From Cymodocea nodosa (Eukaryota; Streptophyta; Magnoliopsida; Alismatales; Cymodoceaceae): DNA of 64,000 nucleotides. The first letter of the stretch is position 1; every line of letters starts with the position of its first letter. The position numbers and the translations under genes are program-made. Where the stretch lies: NCBI GenBank assembly GCA_036874045.1, contig CM072343.1:7894001-7958000 (forward strand), read 5' to 3'. Shown here piece after piece: positions 35,846 to 46,613 of this stretch. The notes beneath the pieces are model-generated. The model was not told the DNA's origin. It worked only from the letters and a program-made list of their open reading frames with translations, and made no database searches.

Positions 35846-38074
35846 ATGATGAAGATGACGCTTGAATTCTGGGAAGATGTTGTTGATACATCAAAATTTC
35901 TGAAGGAATCAGAAGAGTGGCACACACGGTAGAAGATCAGAAATACGACAAGAGAGAAAGAGCTATAGAAGGTAGAATCAGAACTTTTCAAGTTGAGAAG
36001 AGATTTAGTAGATATGGATATACAAATACCTCAAATAATGGAAACACGAATCAGAATAGCAACAGAAATAGCTGTAAGTAAGGAAAGACAAATAAGGCCA
36101 AGTAATGAAGTTGCCCTAGAATTAATCTAGCGTAAGTCCCGACTCTGGTTCAAAAGACGAATCTGTAGACAAGCTAAACGGGTGATCAGGGAGCAAGAAA
36201 GAAAAGCAAATGAAGAGGCAACTGAAGAACGGGAGGAACCAACTGCTGAAAAACCTGTTCCTAAGGAGCAGCAGTCTGGACCTTCTGTTCCACCATTTAA
36301 GCCATTGACACGAGCAGAAATGATGGGGCCTTCGACTAAAGAAGAAATAAGAGAATTTGTAGAATTGGTTCAAGTTGGAAAAAACCAAGGAGAATCAGAA
36401 GATTTGGCAGTGGCTAAAGCACATCTGGTGTTTGATGCACTGTACAAAAAGAGGGCTACAGAAAAGTTGAAAGCCCAATATAAAATTAAAGTGGAACAGC
36501 ATCAAGAAGCTACTACCTGAACTATTGTTAGAGATGCTGCAAAAGAAGCTGAAGCTGGTCCTTCGAGACCAGCAATTATTGGAAGAATTAAATAGGAATA
36601 GCTAGTACTTGTGGTTCGAAAGCCTGCAGAGCCTATTTTTGTAGATTTAATTTCAGAAAATGAAGAGGAAGAACAGGCACAACTAATCAGAAAAAAGAAA
36701 GAAAAAGAAAAAGTGCTTGATTATAAAGAAATTAAATTTGAAGTACCAATTTTTACAGGGCTTGTGGAGCAGATTTTTATTAACCTGCTATCCGAATCTG
36801 AGGAGGAGAAGGAGGAGCAAAGAAAAGAAAAAAATCAGGCTGAAATTAGTTTGCAGCCTGTACAAGAAGAAACATAAATTAGGGCAGAAACTGAATTGCC
36901 CGTGACTCCATCCCAATCTGTTACAGAATCAGAAAGAACAGTAACAGAACAGATTGGTAGTCAGGAGGAAGAAGAAAGAGTAGAAAATGAAGAGGCTGAA
37001 AGAAGCCATCTAGACAAAAATAATTTCACAGATTCCACTGAAGAGCAAGAAACTCTTCAGCAAATTATGGAAAGAATTCAAGACAAAGTGGAGAGTTCTG
37101 CCGGCTCACCACCACAGACAGAAGCAAAAGCAAAAATTCAGGAATCTGAAGAGAATGTCCAAATGCAGCCTATGCTAGAGGAAGAGCAAGAGCAAACCCC
37201 TCTGAAGCAACAAAGTCACCTTTCTGACCCGACTGAAACAACAATTTTGAATGAAGTACATTTTTGTAGTCAGGAAGCTTATATCAAATATCAAGAAATA
37301 AGGGGTTACGATATTATTTACAGTAGACCAGTAAATTGGGATGGAATGTAAGAAATCAAAGATCTATTTGAATTTCAAGGTCTACTGCAATTTATATCTC
37401 AAGATAGAGGGCATGCAGTATATGAGAATTTAGTGCCCTGTTTCTATGCAAATTTAAGAGAAGGAGAAGGAGAATTAATTTCAAACGTGGAGGAAGCTGA
37501 TGTATAGATAACACCAGAGCTTCTCCACAACATATTTGGTTTAAAGAATGAAGGAACAAAAATTTTGGAGGATACAACTGCAATTGAATGGACTGAGCAG
37601 CAAATTAAGGATTGTTTAGCTATCAATCCTGGTGTGCCATTATTAAACAGATTGAAGCATTTAAATCATAAAGCACACATGGTAGCTAACATTCTGATTA
37701 AGAATGTCTATCAACGACAGGGCCATGACATAGAATTAAGTCAATTTGTCAAATGGGCCACGTATGCAGTTTTAAATAAGATCCAAATAAATTGGTCTGC
37801 AGTTTTTATCTCCAAGCTGAAAACCGTAAAGAAGAAATTATTTTATGGAGATTTGATTCCACTATTGATGGTGGATAGTATTGATTTCACTAAATGGACA
37901 TCAAAAAGGATAAGATCTAGAACCATTTCAATGAAAGAATACAGAAATTTTGTAGCTGCAGAATTAGCTGTACCTTTTGGAGAAATTGCAGGAGCAGTAG
38001 AGAGGATAAATCAATTAGAGCAGCAATTAGAAAAACTCCAGAAGGAAGTAGATGAACTTAGGCATAGAGATTAA
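35846..38074 (+). pseudogene. B accessory ORF (742 codons) with plant transposon protein-like domain
   Basis: One frame from ATG 35846 to TAA 38074 without a net frameshift but with about nine in-frame stops, most explained by CAG, CAA or CGA changes and one by GAG-to-TAG. N-terminus: about 120 residues, basic and helical. Middle: acidic Glu/Gln-rich, with PSRPAI and VDLISENEEEEQ. C-terminal domain from about residue 480: RPVNWDGM, IKDLFEFQGLLQFI, FYANLREGEGE, LHNIFGLKNEG, then ELSQFVKWATYAVLNKIQINW and KKLFYGDLIPLLMVD. C-terminal coiled coil INQLEQQLEKLQKEVDEL. No membrane segment seen. Function unknown. Confidence 0.82.
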
Positions 38075-38967
38075 ATTGTATTGTTCGTCTACTTGTGTAA
38101 AATTGTATGATGTACTTGTAATGTAATTGATTCATATTAATGAATATAATTTTTAAGATGCAATTTTCATACTTATTTGAATGTGAAATGAATAGAATTT
38201 ATTGAATATTATGTAATTTGTGGAACTTTATGAATATGTAACAGATTTACAATTTGCTGAATGACAAGATAACTGCTTAAAAATTTCTGCATGCTATAAG
38301 GTAAAATGTAAATTCTACATAACATAAAATGACCTGTAATTTAAATCTTTATATAATGTTCAGATTTAAATGTATTTTAATCAAAATGAGGCATTAATGA
38401 CATAGATTTAACTTTATTACAATTAGCAGAATGACAAAGAAAAAAAAAAAAAAAACAGAATAGAAAACTTACGAGAGTGAAACTTAGAAGTTGCCAAGTG
38501 TTAACTCAACGAAGTAATTCCGTTGAGTTAACCGTAACTTCATGAGGTCAGTAATATAATATAAGGTCACTCCGTTGAGTTATCTGTAACTCAACGAAGT
38601 TAGTCCATGGAGTTAGCAACAGTAACCGACTATGTTCTGTTGAGTAATCTGTAACTCAACGAGGTTAGTTCATGGATTAAGCATAACGGTTATTCTTTTA
38701 ACCACAAACAAAACTTCGTCGGTTTAGCGGTTACCAAAATTTGAAATTAATAGTGGTACACGTACCCATTAAAACAGGAACCACGATGCACGTTGCAAGA
38801 CACATTCTTGTAACGAGATTTATTCACTTTATAGATGCGCAGTATATATATGAAACAGAATGTTATTTACGAGTTACCAGTACTTTTAAGAGAAAGGAGA
38901 AAGCGTTGGAGGAACTGGAAGGAGAAGTAGCTGATTCAACCTTCATCCGACAACAAATATTTATAGA
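38075..38967 (+). promoter_or_regulatory. B inverted-repeat array and probable promoter of F-box ORF
   Basis: 38075-38480 is AT-rich filler. The array spans about 38495-38680, with at least three GTTGAGTTA..TAACTCAAC pairs and gtccatggagtt variants. A TATA box tatatata lies at 38843-38850, 118 bp before the ATG. The corresponding site in C is tataaatag. The segment is absent from A. Confidence 0.55.
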
Positions 38968-40050
38968 ATGGAAAGCTTCAGACTGAATCGACAAATGGAA
39001 TTAATGCAATTACCGTTGGATGCACAAAGGGAAATACTAAGTAACTTGTCAGCTAAAGATCTGTGCAGGATGTGTTGTGTATCAAAGGAAATTAAAGATT
39101 GTATTGAAGAAAAATATTTTCAGGGACTACAAGCTGCAAAAATGACTAAGATTAGAGATGGATTCATATGGAGGTCATTTAATCATAGTTCAAATACCCA
39201 TGAATATCTGGCTATGGAAGAAACTATTGGAACTCCACCCAATGCATTAGAAGGAATGAGTCATATTATGGCGATAGATGAAGGATTAATCATATACAAG
39301 ATGAGACCAAGGTATGCAAGTTTATCATTATTTGAGATTTTGATAAGAAATCCTATAACAGGAGAAGAATGTAATATAGGAAGACCTAATATATTTGAAG
39401 CACCAACTGAAAATTGTGGGTCAGCTTTAATATTTTCTGATAAAAATTCTGCAATTCCTGAAAAATTATATTATTGGAGACCTATAGGAAATTTGGGTGA
39501 AGATTTACACTTAAGTATGTATAATTTTCTGAACAGATCTTGGAATGAAAACATTATAATATATCTAGGACAGAAATCATTAATTAACCAAGCACATGTC
39601 ATACTTGATGGTTATATTTATTTAGTCACGGAGATATCAATAGCATATAGATCTGATTTATACATAGTGAGCATAGATAGTTATGATGATTATACAGAAA
39701 TTTTACCTGTACCGAGTGAAATAGCTAAACCACCATCTGAAAAATTTAATAAAATTCAAATAGGAATGTGGTATAATGAAAAAGATGATCCTACTTTATG
39801 TCTGATAAGATGGTGGGATGAACTGATGAAATTTCAAATATGGATTATGGAAGACATGAATCAATGGAAGTGGGAAGAGGAGTATATTGAAATAGATGTA
39901 GAAATAGAAACTGCTACATTACCTTGGAACCAAAAAGGATCCCTTTCTGCATTACATATCATTAATGGTAATACACTCGTATTTGGAATTTATAATATAT
40001 TGCATGTTTATAAATTAAAAAGGACCAAGAATTGCATTAAACAGAATTAA
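38968..40050 (+). CDS. F-box protein ORF carried by gypsy element B, intact, 360 aa
   Basis: ATG 38968, TAA 40048-40050, no intron. An in-frame second Met at residue 10 precedes the F-box. F-box at residues about 14-52: LPLDAQREILSNLSAKDLCR, then CVSKEIKDCI, matching LP..EIL..L..KDL.R...VSK. The rest (about 55-355) has the Trp/Tyr-rich, strand-like pattern of F-box-associated/kelch-type regions, with blocks ILIRNPITGEE, EKLYYWRPIGN and DGYIYLVTEIS. Host F-box proteins recruit substrates to SKP1-CUL1 ubiquitin ligases; a similar role is an inference. It is the only intact accessory ORF in the nest. Plant gypsy elements do not normally carry an F-box gene. Confidence 0.88.
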   Translation: MESFRLNRQMELMQLPLDAQREILSNLSAKDLCRMCCVSKEIKDCIEEKYFQGLQAAKMTKIRDGFIWRSFNHSSNTHEYLAMEETIGTPPNALEGMSHIMAIDEGLIIYKMRPRYASLSLFEILIRNPITGEECNIGRPNIFEAPTENCGSALIFSDKNSAIPEKLYYWRPIGNLGEDLHLSMYNFLNRSWNENIIIYLGQKSLINQAHVILDGYIYLVTEISIAYRSDLYIVSIDSYDDYTEILPVPSEIAKPPSEKFNKIQIGMWYNEKDDPTLCLIRWWDELMKFQIWIMEDMNQWKWEEEYIEIDVEIETATLPWNQKGSLSALHIINGNTLVFGIYNILHVYKLKRTKNCIKQN

Positions 40051-40576
40051 TAGCAAGAAGAACTATGCCTAAAAAGTTTGCTTGGACTGATACATTTATT
40101 CCATTTGTTTCTACTTTTCAATCATGTTCTTAAGCTGTGATTTTGTGTGTTTAATGTTGTGTATTCTGCATTTATTTTTAGAAAAAAAAAAGGAATTTTG
40201 AAGTTTTTCATGTTCATTTTATTATAAAAAAAAAAAAAAAAAACAAACAAAACAAAATATCAATCTAGTTTGTTGGTATTTGTTCTAGGAAACCAACTAG
40301 CTTGCTTGTGAGCCACCAAAGGCACAGAAGCCTGGGTTCCACACAAGACACTGATTTATTAATACCTGTTAAATGTTATTTTGTTTTATATTCTGTGTTT
40401 ATCTGGGAATGAAAAGTTTTTCAGAATCAAAAATTGAAATATGCAAAAAGAGATACAAATGGAACAAGGTATGTAACCAATTACTTATCCTGAATTTTAA
40501 ATCAAACAAAACTTTATTCATGCCTGCTACAATTACTGTACTTATTGTCAAATCTTTTACGTTGAGGACAATGCAA
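40051..40576 (+). other. B 3' flank of F-box ORF with A18 tract
   Basis: No gene. An 18-base A run at 40226-40243 lies 176 bp after the F-box stop, and an A10 run lies near 40182. Either could be a remnant poly(A) tail or simple A-tract expansion. The rest is AT-rich. Confidence 0.6.
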
Positions 40577-41893
40577 AATGTAGGTATGGGGGAGAGGTAA
40601 TTAAAGTAACAGCCATGTAAGTTAATTAAAGGAATTAAAATGGTACTGCAAAGTTTTGAGGAAATTGAAAATTTTTATGAACTTGCTGTAACTATCCGAT
40701 AATTGAGATTGTAAAATTTTTATAAACTGCTTGAATGTTATATTTAGAAGGCTATAGAAGATGCTATAGAATTTATTATTTATGTAAATCTAGATATAGT
40801 ATCTTATGATTTTTCTGAATTTCATGAGTTTAATAGTTTCACGATTTTAAAATGAAATCAGAATATTTAATGCTTAATCAGAAAATTATCTGAAGTCCTG
40901 AAGGAGCTAAGATGTGAATTCTAGAATAAATGTAACACATATGATGAAAGATACATTTAATTTGACTGATTGAACTTGTAGAATGATTTATGTGTAGATC
41001 TTATTAAACTACAGATAAAGTATGAACTTATTGTTATAGATTCATATCTTTAGTAAATGATAGAAGCATGATTATATGAGATTGGTGTTTTACTGCATTT
41101 GTATTAATGAAATACGTGCATATACAGTATGTGATTAATGCTTTGTTTTGTGTGTGCATTTATTTTTAGAAAAAAAAAAGAAACCTTGAGAGTTTATTGA
41201 CTTGTTTGATCACGAGCCTTTTGTACTTGAGCAGATAGGTATGTAAGGATTGTTGACCTGAAAAAGGACTTTGAAAATCTGGCAACCTAAGATCTTGATC
41301 AGATCTGGGATTGTTGACTAAAAGCTCGTGACATGGGTACATTAGAAAGCTCTTGCATGATTCAAGCTTGTCAAATTAACTTTTAAAGTACACAAAAAAA
41401 AAAAACATATACTGTTCTGAAAAGATACAAGTGTTTTGTGAAATACAGATATCTTATGAATCGAGTATATTTTCTGTTATCTAGAATTGCTGAAATATGA
41501 ATCTAGAATTGACTTTTGAAGTTGTTTAATGAAAATACAATTCTTTATTCTACTTGTCTTAATCAGATTGAATTGGATTGTACTTTAATTTGTATGTTGT
41601 TGAAATTTCTTCTAGAAAAACTTATTGGAAAATTCAGGATTGCAGATGATGAAAAGAAGAACAAATGATAATATAATTAACACCTTTATGAAGATGATAT
41701 ACTTTGTATGTAATTTACATATATTCTAAATATCTTTACAGGTTGATTATTGAAACATACAGAATATATGTTTATGCTAAACAGAAGAAAAAAAAAAACA
41801 AAAGGAGGAGAATTAATTATAGCACTTTTTGAAAGACCAATTAATTAAATCTTAGTTTGCTAAGGAACTAGCAAAATTTAGGTATGGGGGAAG
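40577..41893 (+). other. B spacer bounded by two polypurine tracts, shared with copia E
   Basis: PPT1 ggtatgggggag at 40583-40594 follows gttgaggacaatgc, the motif usual at Athila 3' ends. PPT2 ggtatgggggaag at 41881-41893 abuts the LTR. In between, 41189-41390 matches E 757-957 at about 90% by eye, with looser similarity from about 40640 to 41810. No ORF. Confidence 0.78.
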
Positions 41894-43748
41894 TGTTTAG
41901 AATGAAAAAGTGCATATTATTAACGGTTAAATGATGGTTAATTGCATAATATTTAGCTTATCATATGAGAATTAAGCCATTATGTTATAATTACACTGTT
42001 ATATGCTTTAATTGAAAAATCTGCTTAATTTTGGGGAATTAATCTTAATTTAGTACATTTAGGAACTGTCGGTAAATTGCAGGCTGTGAAATTCTTAAGT
42101 ATCCGAAAATGCATCTAGGCATCGGATAGTTATACCTGTAACTCTCCGGAATGTTATTTTATATTTAAACTGTTGCTGACACGTGTTGAGAGTTGGTAGA
42201 TTTACTTACGTTATAACTCGTTAAGTTAGTATAACTGCACGCGTTGAGTTACATGAAAATATACTAAGGCAATGCGTTAGGTTAGCGTTATAAACTTAAG
42301 TTGTTATTTTTGCACGTGTTTTATGGTTAAATCAATGAAGGAAGTCCGCTGAGTTATCTGTAACTCCACAGACTATATATTTTCTAATATACCACTGTAG
42401 TAGTTGTAGGAACAAACAGTTGGAAGGAAAAACCACGTTTGCATGTATCACGTAGGAATTCAATTGCATGGGGAGAAAGAAATCATCGTCGTTGATCTAA
42501 AGGAAGGAAATCCAACCGACCATTCAAGTAGAAGCAGTTACCACTGAAGAAATATAAAAGAAACGAAGAAAAAAAAGAAAGGGTGTGATCGATGGACGGC
42601 TAGTGTATACAAAGGAGGAGCACCGAGCTTTCTACAGACAGTATTGACGATTCTCCGAAGTATCACACCAACCATCGTATCACCACCATAATCACCAATC
42701 ATCGGAGGTCTGTGAGGATACTTGCTTGATGTCGGGTCGATTCCGAGCCAAACATAGTGCTTGACAACCACTATGAGGAGTGATCGTGTCGCGGGAAGGG
42801 AAGACATTTTCACCAAGTGCCGACTCATATTTCAGGAGATCGTAAAGCTTTTAGCCTTGGCTTCGAGTTGATGCTTGTATGCTGAAGAGGAGATCATCTT
42901 GCAATTCTGGACTCGCGATTCTATAGGGAGAGGAGACGAAATTGTAAGTGGTTCAATTTTCAGTGGTGTAATCACGTTGCAAGTAGTGTCGGAAGTATTT
43001 ACTGTCAAGTGAAATTACTTTACATTTCACCTTTCGCCCATCACATCAAAACAAAAAATACCAAAAACAATTTATCTTTGTTTGTATGTTGTATTTGAGT
43101 GTTGTATTATTGGTGTTGTATCGTGATTAATGTTATCTATATCAATTTTATGATTGTTTTATGTTAGTTTTAATTTTACAGTTTACTGAAATTGGTTCGT
43201 TTAAAACAACTTAAAGATTTTAATGGTTGCTGTTTGAATCATCTGAATGTTAGTATTGCATAATGATAAATCCAATATTAACTAGCATTAAAAAGCTTAA
43301 TTGATGTTATTTACAATCTATGGAATCGCCCAATGGTTGGCCAAATTCCTCTGTAATTAGCAGTATTATAAAGAAGAGACAGGCTCGTGGAGTTAACTTA
43401 AGTCCAAGAGGATAGTCCGTTGAGTTATCCATAACTCAACGAACTTAGTCCGTTGAGTTAACTGTAACTCAACAGAGTGCTTATTGAATATAAATTTGAA
43501 TTGTTCACAATCAAACATTTCTTAAATTCGTCAGCAATTCCTTGTGAGATCGACCTGTACTTGCACACTGCTACAATAGACACTGTGCACTTGCAGTTAA
43601 AGTACAAATTGGAATTAATATCTAAATTGTATTAAAGGATGTTTGTTTACTTCTAAAAGAAAGAATAGGCATAAAGATAAATTAACTAAGTTAAAATAGA
43701 AGTAACAAATCCAAGTTTTTCTAGTGTAGTGTTGGGAAAACGCGAACA
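41894..43748 (+). repeat. B 3' LTR
   Basis: 1855 bp, TG..CA, near-identical in layout to the 5' LTR. Followed by TSD copy CTCCT at 43749-43753. Confidence 0.95.
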
Positions 43749-43753
43749 CTCCT

Positions 43754-44379
43754 CAGAATCGAATAGCAGGTTTACAAAACTTAGCTCTATAGGTCCTATT
43801 GATATTTGCATCTCAGATTTAATCACTTCTTTTTGTTTAGGCACTATTTTTTTTCCTTTCATTCTTCTAATTAGTTGTGTCTGATCTTCCTCTTCTTCTT
43901 CTAAGATTAAATCTACAAAAATGGGCTCTACAGGCCCTCAAGCCACAAGTACCTAGCTCTTCCTGTTTTACATTTTCTATAACTACTGGTCTCGAAGGAC
44001 CAGCTTCAGTTTCTTTAGCAGTAGGTATGGCAGTGGCTTCTTGATGTTGTTCAACTTTAACTTTGTATTGGGCCTTCAACTTTTCTACAGCTCTCCTTTT
44101 GTGAAGTGCATCAAACACCAAATGTGCTTTAGCTACTCCAAATCTTCTAGTTCTCCTTGGTTTTTCCCAACTCGAACTAGTTCTTCAAATTCTCTTAATT
44201 CTTCTTAAGTAGAAGGCTCCATAACTACCACCCTTTCTAGTGGTTTAGGTGGTGGAACTGAAGGTCTGGGCTGCTGTTCCTTAGGGACAGGTCTTTTAGC
44301 AATCAGTTCCACTTGTTCTTCAATTGTATGTTCTTCATTTCCTTTCCTCTATTGTTCCTAGATTGCCCACTGAGCACGT
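43754..44379 (-). pseudogene. C accessory ORF, middle part
   Basis: Acidic, Glu-rich middle of the accessory ORF on the minus strand, with MVFDALHKRRAVEKLKAQY near 44120 matching B's LVFDALYKKRATEKLKAQY. Split on both sides by B and by the solo LTR. Confidence 0.75.
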
Positions 44380-46242
44380 TGTTTAGAATGAAAAAGTGCA
44401 TATTATTAATGGTTAAATGATGGTTAATTGCATAATATTTAGCTTATCATATGAGAATTAAGCCATTATGTTATAATTGCACTGTTATATGCTTTAATTG
44501 AAGAATCTACTTAATTTTAGGGAATTAATGTTAATTTAGTACATTTATGAACTATCGGTAAGTTGCAGGCTGTGAAATTCTTAAGTATCCGAATTTTCTG
44601 ATATTTCGAATAGTTATGTTTAAATTGTCGAATAGTTATGTTTAGAGAGAATATTTTATTTCCAGATGTACACGTGTTGAGATCTGGTAGATTTACTTAA
44701 GTTATAACTCGTTAAGTTAGCATAACTGTACGCGTTGAGTTGCTATATTGAACATTAAGGTAACGTGTTAGGTTATCGTTATAAACTTAAGTTGTTATAT
44801 TTTTGCACGTGTTTTATAGTTAAATCAACGAAGAAAGTTCGTTGAGTTATCTGTAACTCCACGGACTATATATTTTCTAATATGCCACTGTAGCAGTTGC
44901 AGGAACAGACAGTTGAAAGGAAAAACCACGTTTGCACGTATCACGCAAGAATTCAATCACGTAGGGAGAAAGAAATCATCACCGTTGATCTGAAGGAAGG
45001 AAATCCAACCGACCATTCAAGCAGAAGCAGTTACCACTGAAGAAATATAAAAGAAAAGAAGAAAAAAAGAAGAAGTGTGTGTGATCGATGGATGGCCAGT
45101 GCATACAGAGGAGGAGCATCGAGCTTTCTACAGACAGTATCGGTGATTCTCCGAAGTATCACACCAACCATCGTTATCACCACCATAATCACCAATCATC
45201 GGAGGTCTATGAGGATACTTGCCTGATGTCGGGTCGATTCCGAGTCAAACACAGTGCCTGACAACCACTATGAGGAGTGATCACGTCGCGGGAAGGGAAG
45301 ACATTTTCACCAAGCGCCGACTCATATTTCAGGAGATCGTAAAGCTTTTAGCCTTGGCTTCGGGTTGATGCCTGTATGTTGAAGAGGAGATCATCTTGCA
45401 ATTCTGGACTCGCAATTCTATAGGGAGAGGAGACAGAATTGTAAGTGGTTTAATTTTCAATGGTGTAATCGCGTTGCAAGTAGTGTTGGAAGTATTTACT
45501 GTCAAGTGAGATTACTTTACATTTCACCTTTCGCCCATTACATCAAAAACAAAAATACCAAAAACAATTTATCTTTGTTTGTATGTTGTGTTTGAGTGTT
45601 GTATTGTTTGTGTTGTATCGTGATTAATGTTATCTGTATTAATTTTATGATTGTTTTATGTTAGTTTTAATTTTACAGTTTACTGAAATTGGTTCGTACA
45701 AAAAAACTTAAAGATTTTAATGGTTACTGTTTGAATCATTTGAATGTTAGTATTGCTTAATGATAAATCCAATGTTAACTAGCATTAAAAGGCTTAATGG
45801 ATGTTATTTACAATCTGTGGAATCGCCCAATGGTTGGTCGAATTCCTCTATAAATAGCAGTATTATAAAGAGACAGGCTCGTGGAGTTAACTTAAGTCCA
45901 CGAGGATAGTCCGTTGAGTTAGCCATAACTCAACGAACTTAGTCCGTTGAGTTAACTGTAACTCAACAGAGTGCTTATTGAATATAAATTTGAATTGTTC
46001 AGAATCAAACATTTCTTAAATTCGTTAGCAATTCCCTGTGGGATCGACTTGTACTTGTACACTGATACAATAGACACTGTGCACTTGCAGTTAAAGTACA
46101 AATTGGAATTAATATCTAAATTGTATTAAAGGTTGTTTGTTTACTTCTAAAAGAAAGAATAGGCATAAAGATAAATTAACTAAGTAAAAATAGAAGTAGC
46201 AAATCCAAGTTTTTCTAGTGTAGTGTTGGGAAAACCCAAACA
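44380..46242 (+). repeat. Solo LTR of the gypsy family, TSD CACGT/CATGT
   Basis: 1863 bp, tgtttagaatgaaaaagtgc...gggaaaacccaaaca. Flanks 44375-44379 CACGT and 46243-46247 CATGT agree at 4 of 5 bases. Flanking C sequence is continuous across it, so it arose by LTR-LTR recombination of a full insertion. Confidence 0.92.
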
Positions 46243-46613
46243 CATGTCCACCTATGCATCTTTTGAACCATAGTCGGGACTTACGTTGGATCAATTCTAG
46301 GGCAACTTCATTATTCGGTCTGATTTTTCTCTCTCTATTTAATGCAACTTTTGTAGCTACTTTGATTCTTGTTTCCATAATCTAAGGTATTTTTATGCCT
46401 AAATCTACCAAAACTTTCCTCTAGTAGAAAAGGTCAGATTCTACCTTTTGTAGTTCTTTTTCCCGTGTTGTATTTTTGATCTTCTGCCTCATATGCTATT
46501 CTCAATTATAGAATAAAACACACAACACTCCCTTTGCTCTTAAAATAAAACAGCACTCATAGTTGCTTAGTTTCTTAATCCCCGGCAATGGCACTAGAAG
46601 ACTTGTATTGGTT
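46243..46613 (-). pseudogene. C accessory ORF N-terminal part fused to gag leader
   Basis: 46248-46489 encodes the N-terminal METRIKVATKVAL..KSRLWFKR block on the minus strand. At about 46490 it joins the gag-start sequence (tatgctattctcaattatag), so gag-pol has been deleted as one piece. PBS reverse complement tccccggcaatggcacta lies at 46579-46596. Confidence 0.78.

Larger units (their letters stand above)
28546..43748 (+). mobile_element. Element B: full-length Athila-like gypsy element with accessory and F-box ORFs, TSD CTCCT
   Basis: 15.2 kb. LTRs 1850 and 1855 bp. Perfect TSD CTCCT at 28541-28545 and 43749-43753. Contents in order: LTR, PBS, short gag, PR-RT-RH-INT, inverted-repeat array, accessory ORF, second array, F-box ORF, PPT1, spacer, PPT2, LTR. 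It is the best-preserved copy of the family here, though pol carries a 5-bp deletion and stops. Confidence 0.96.
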
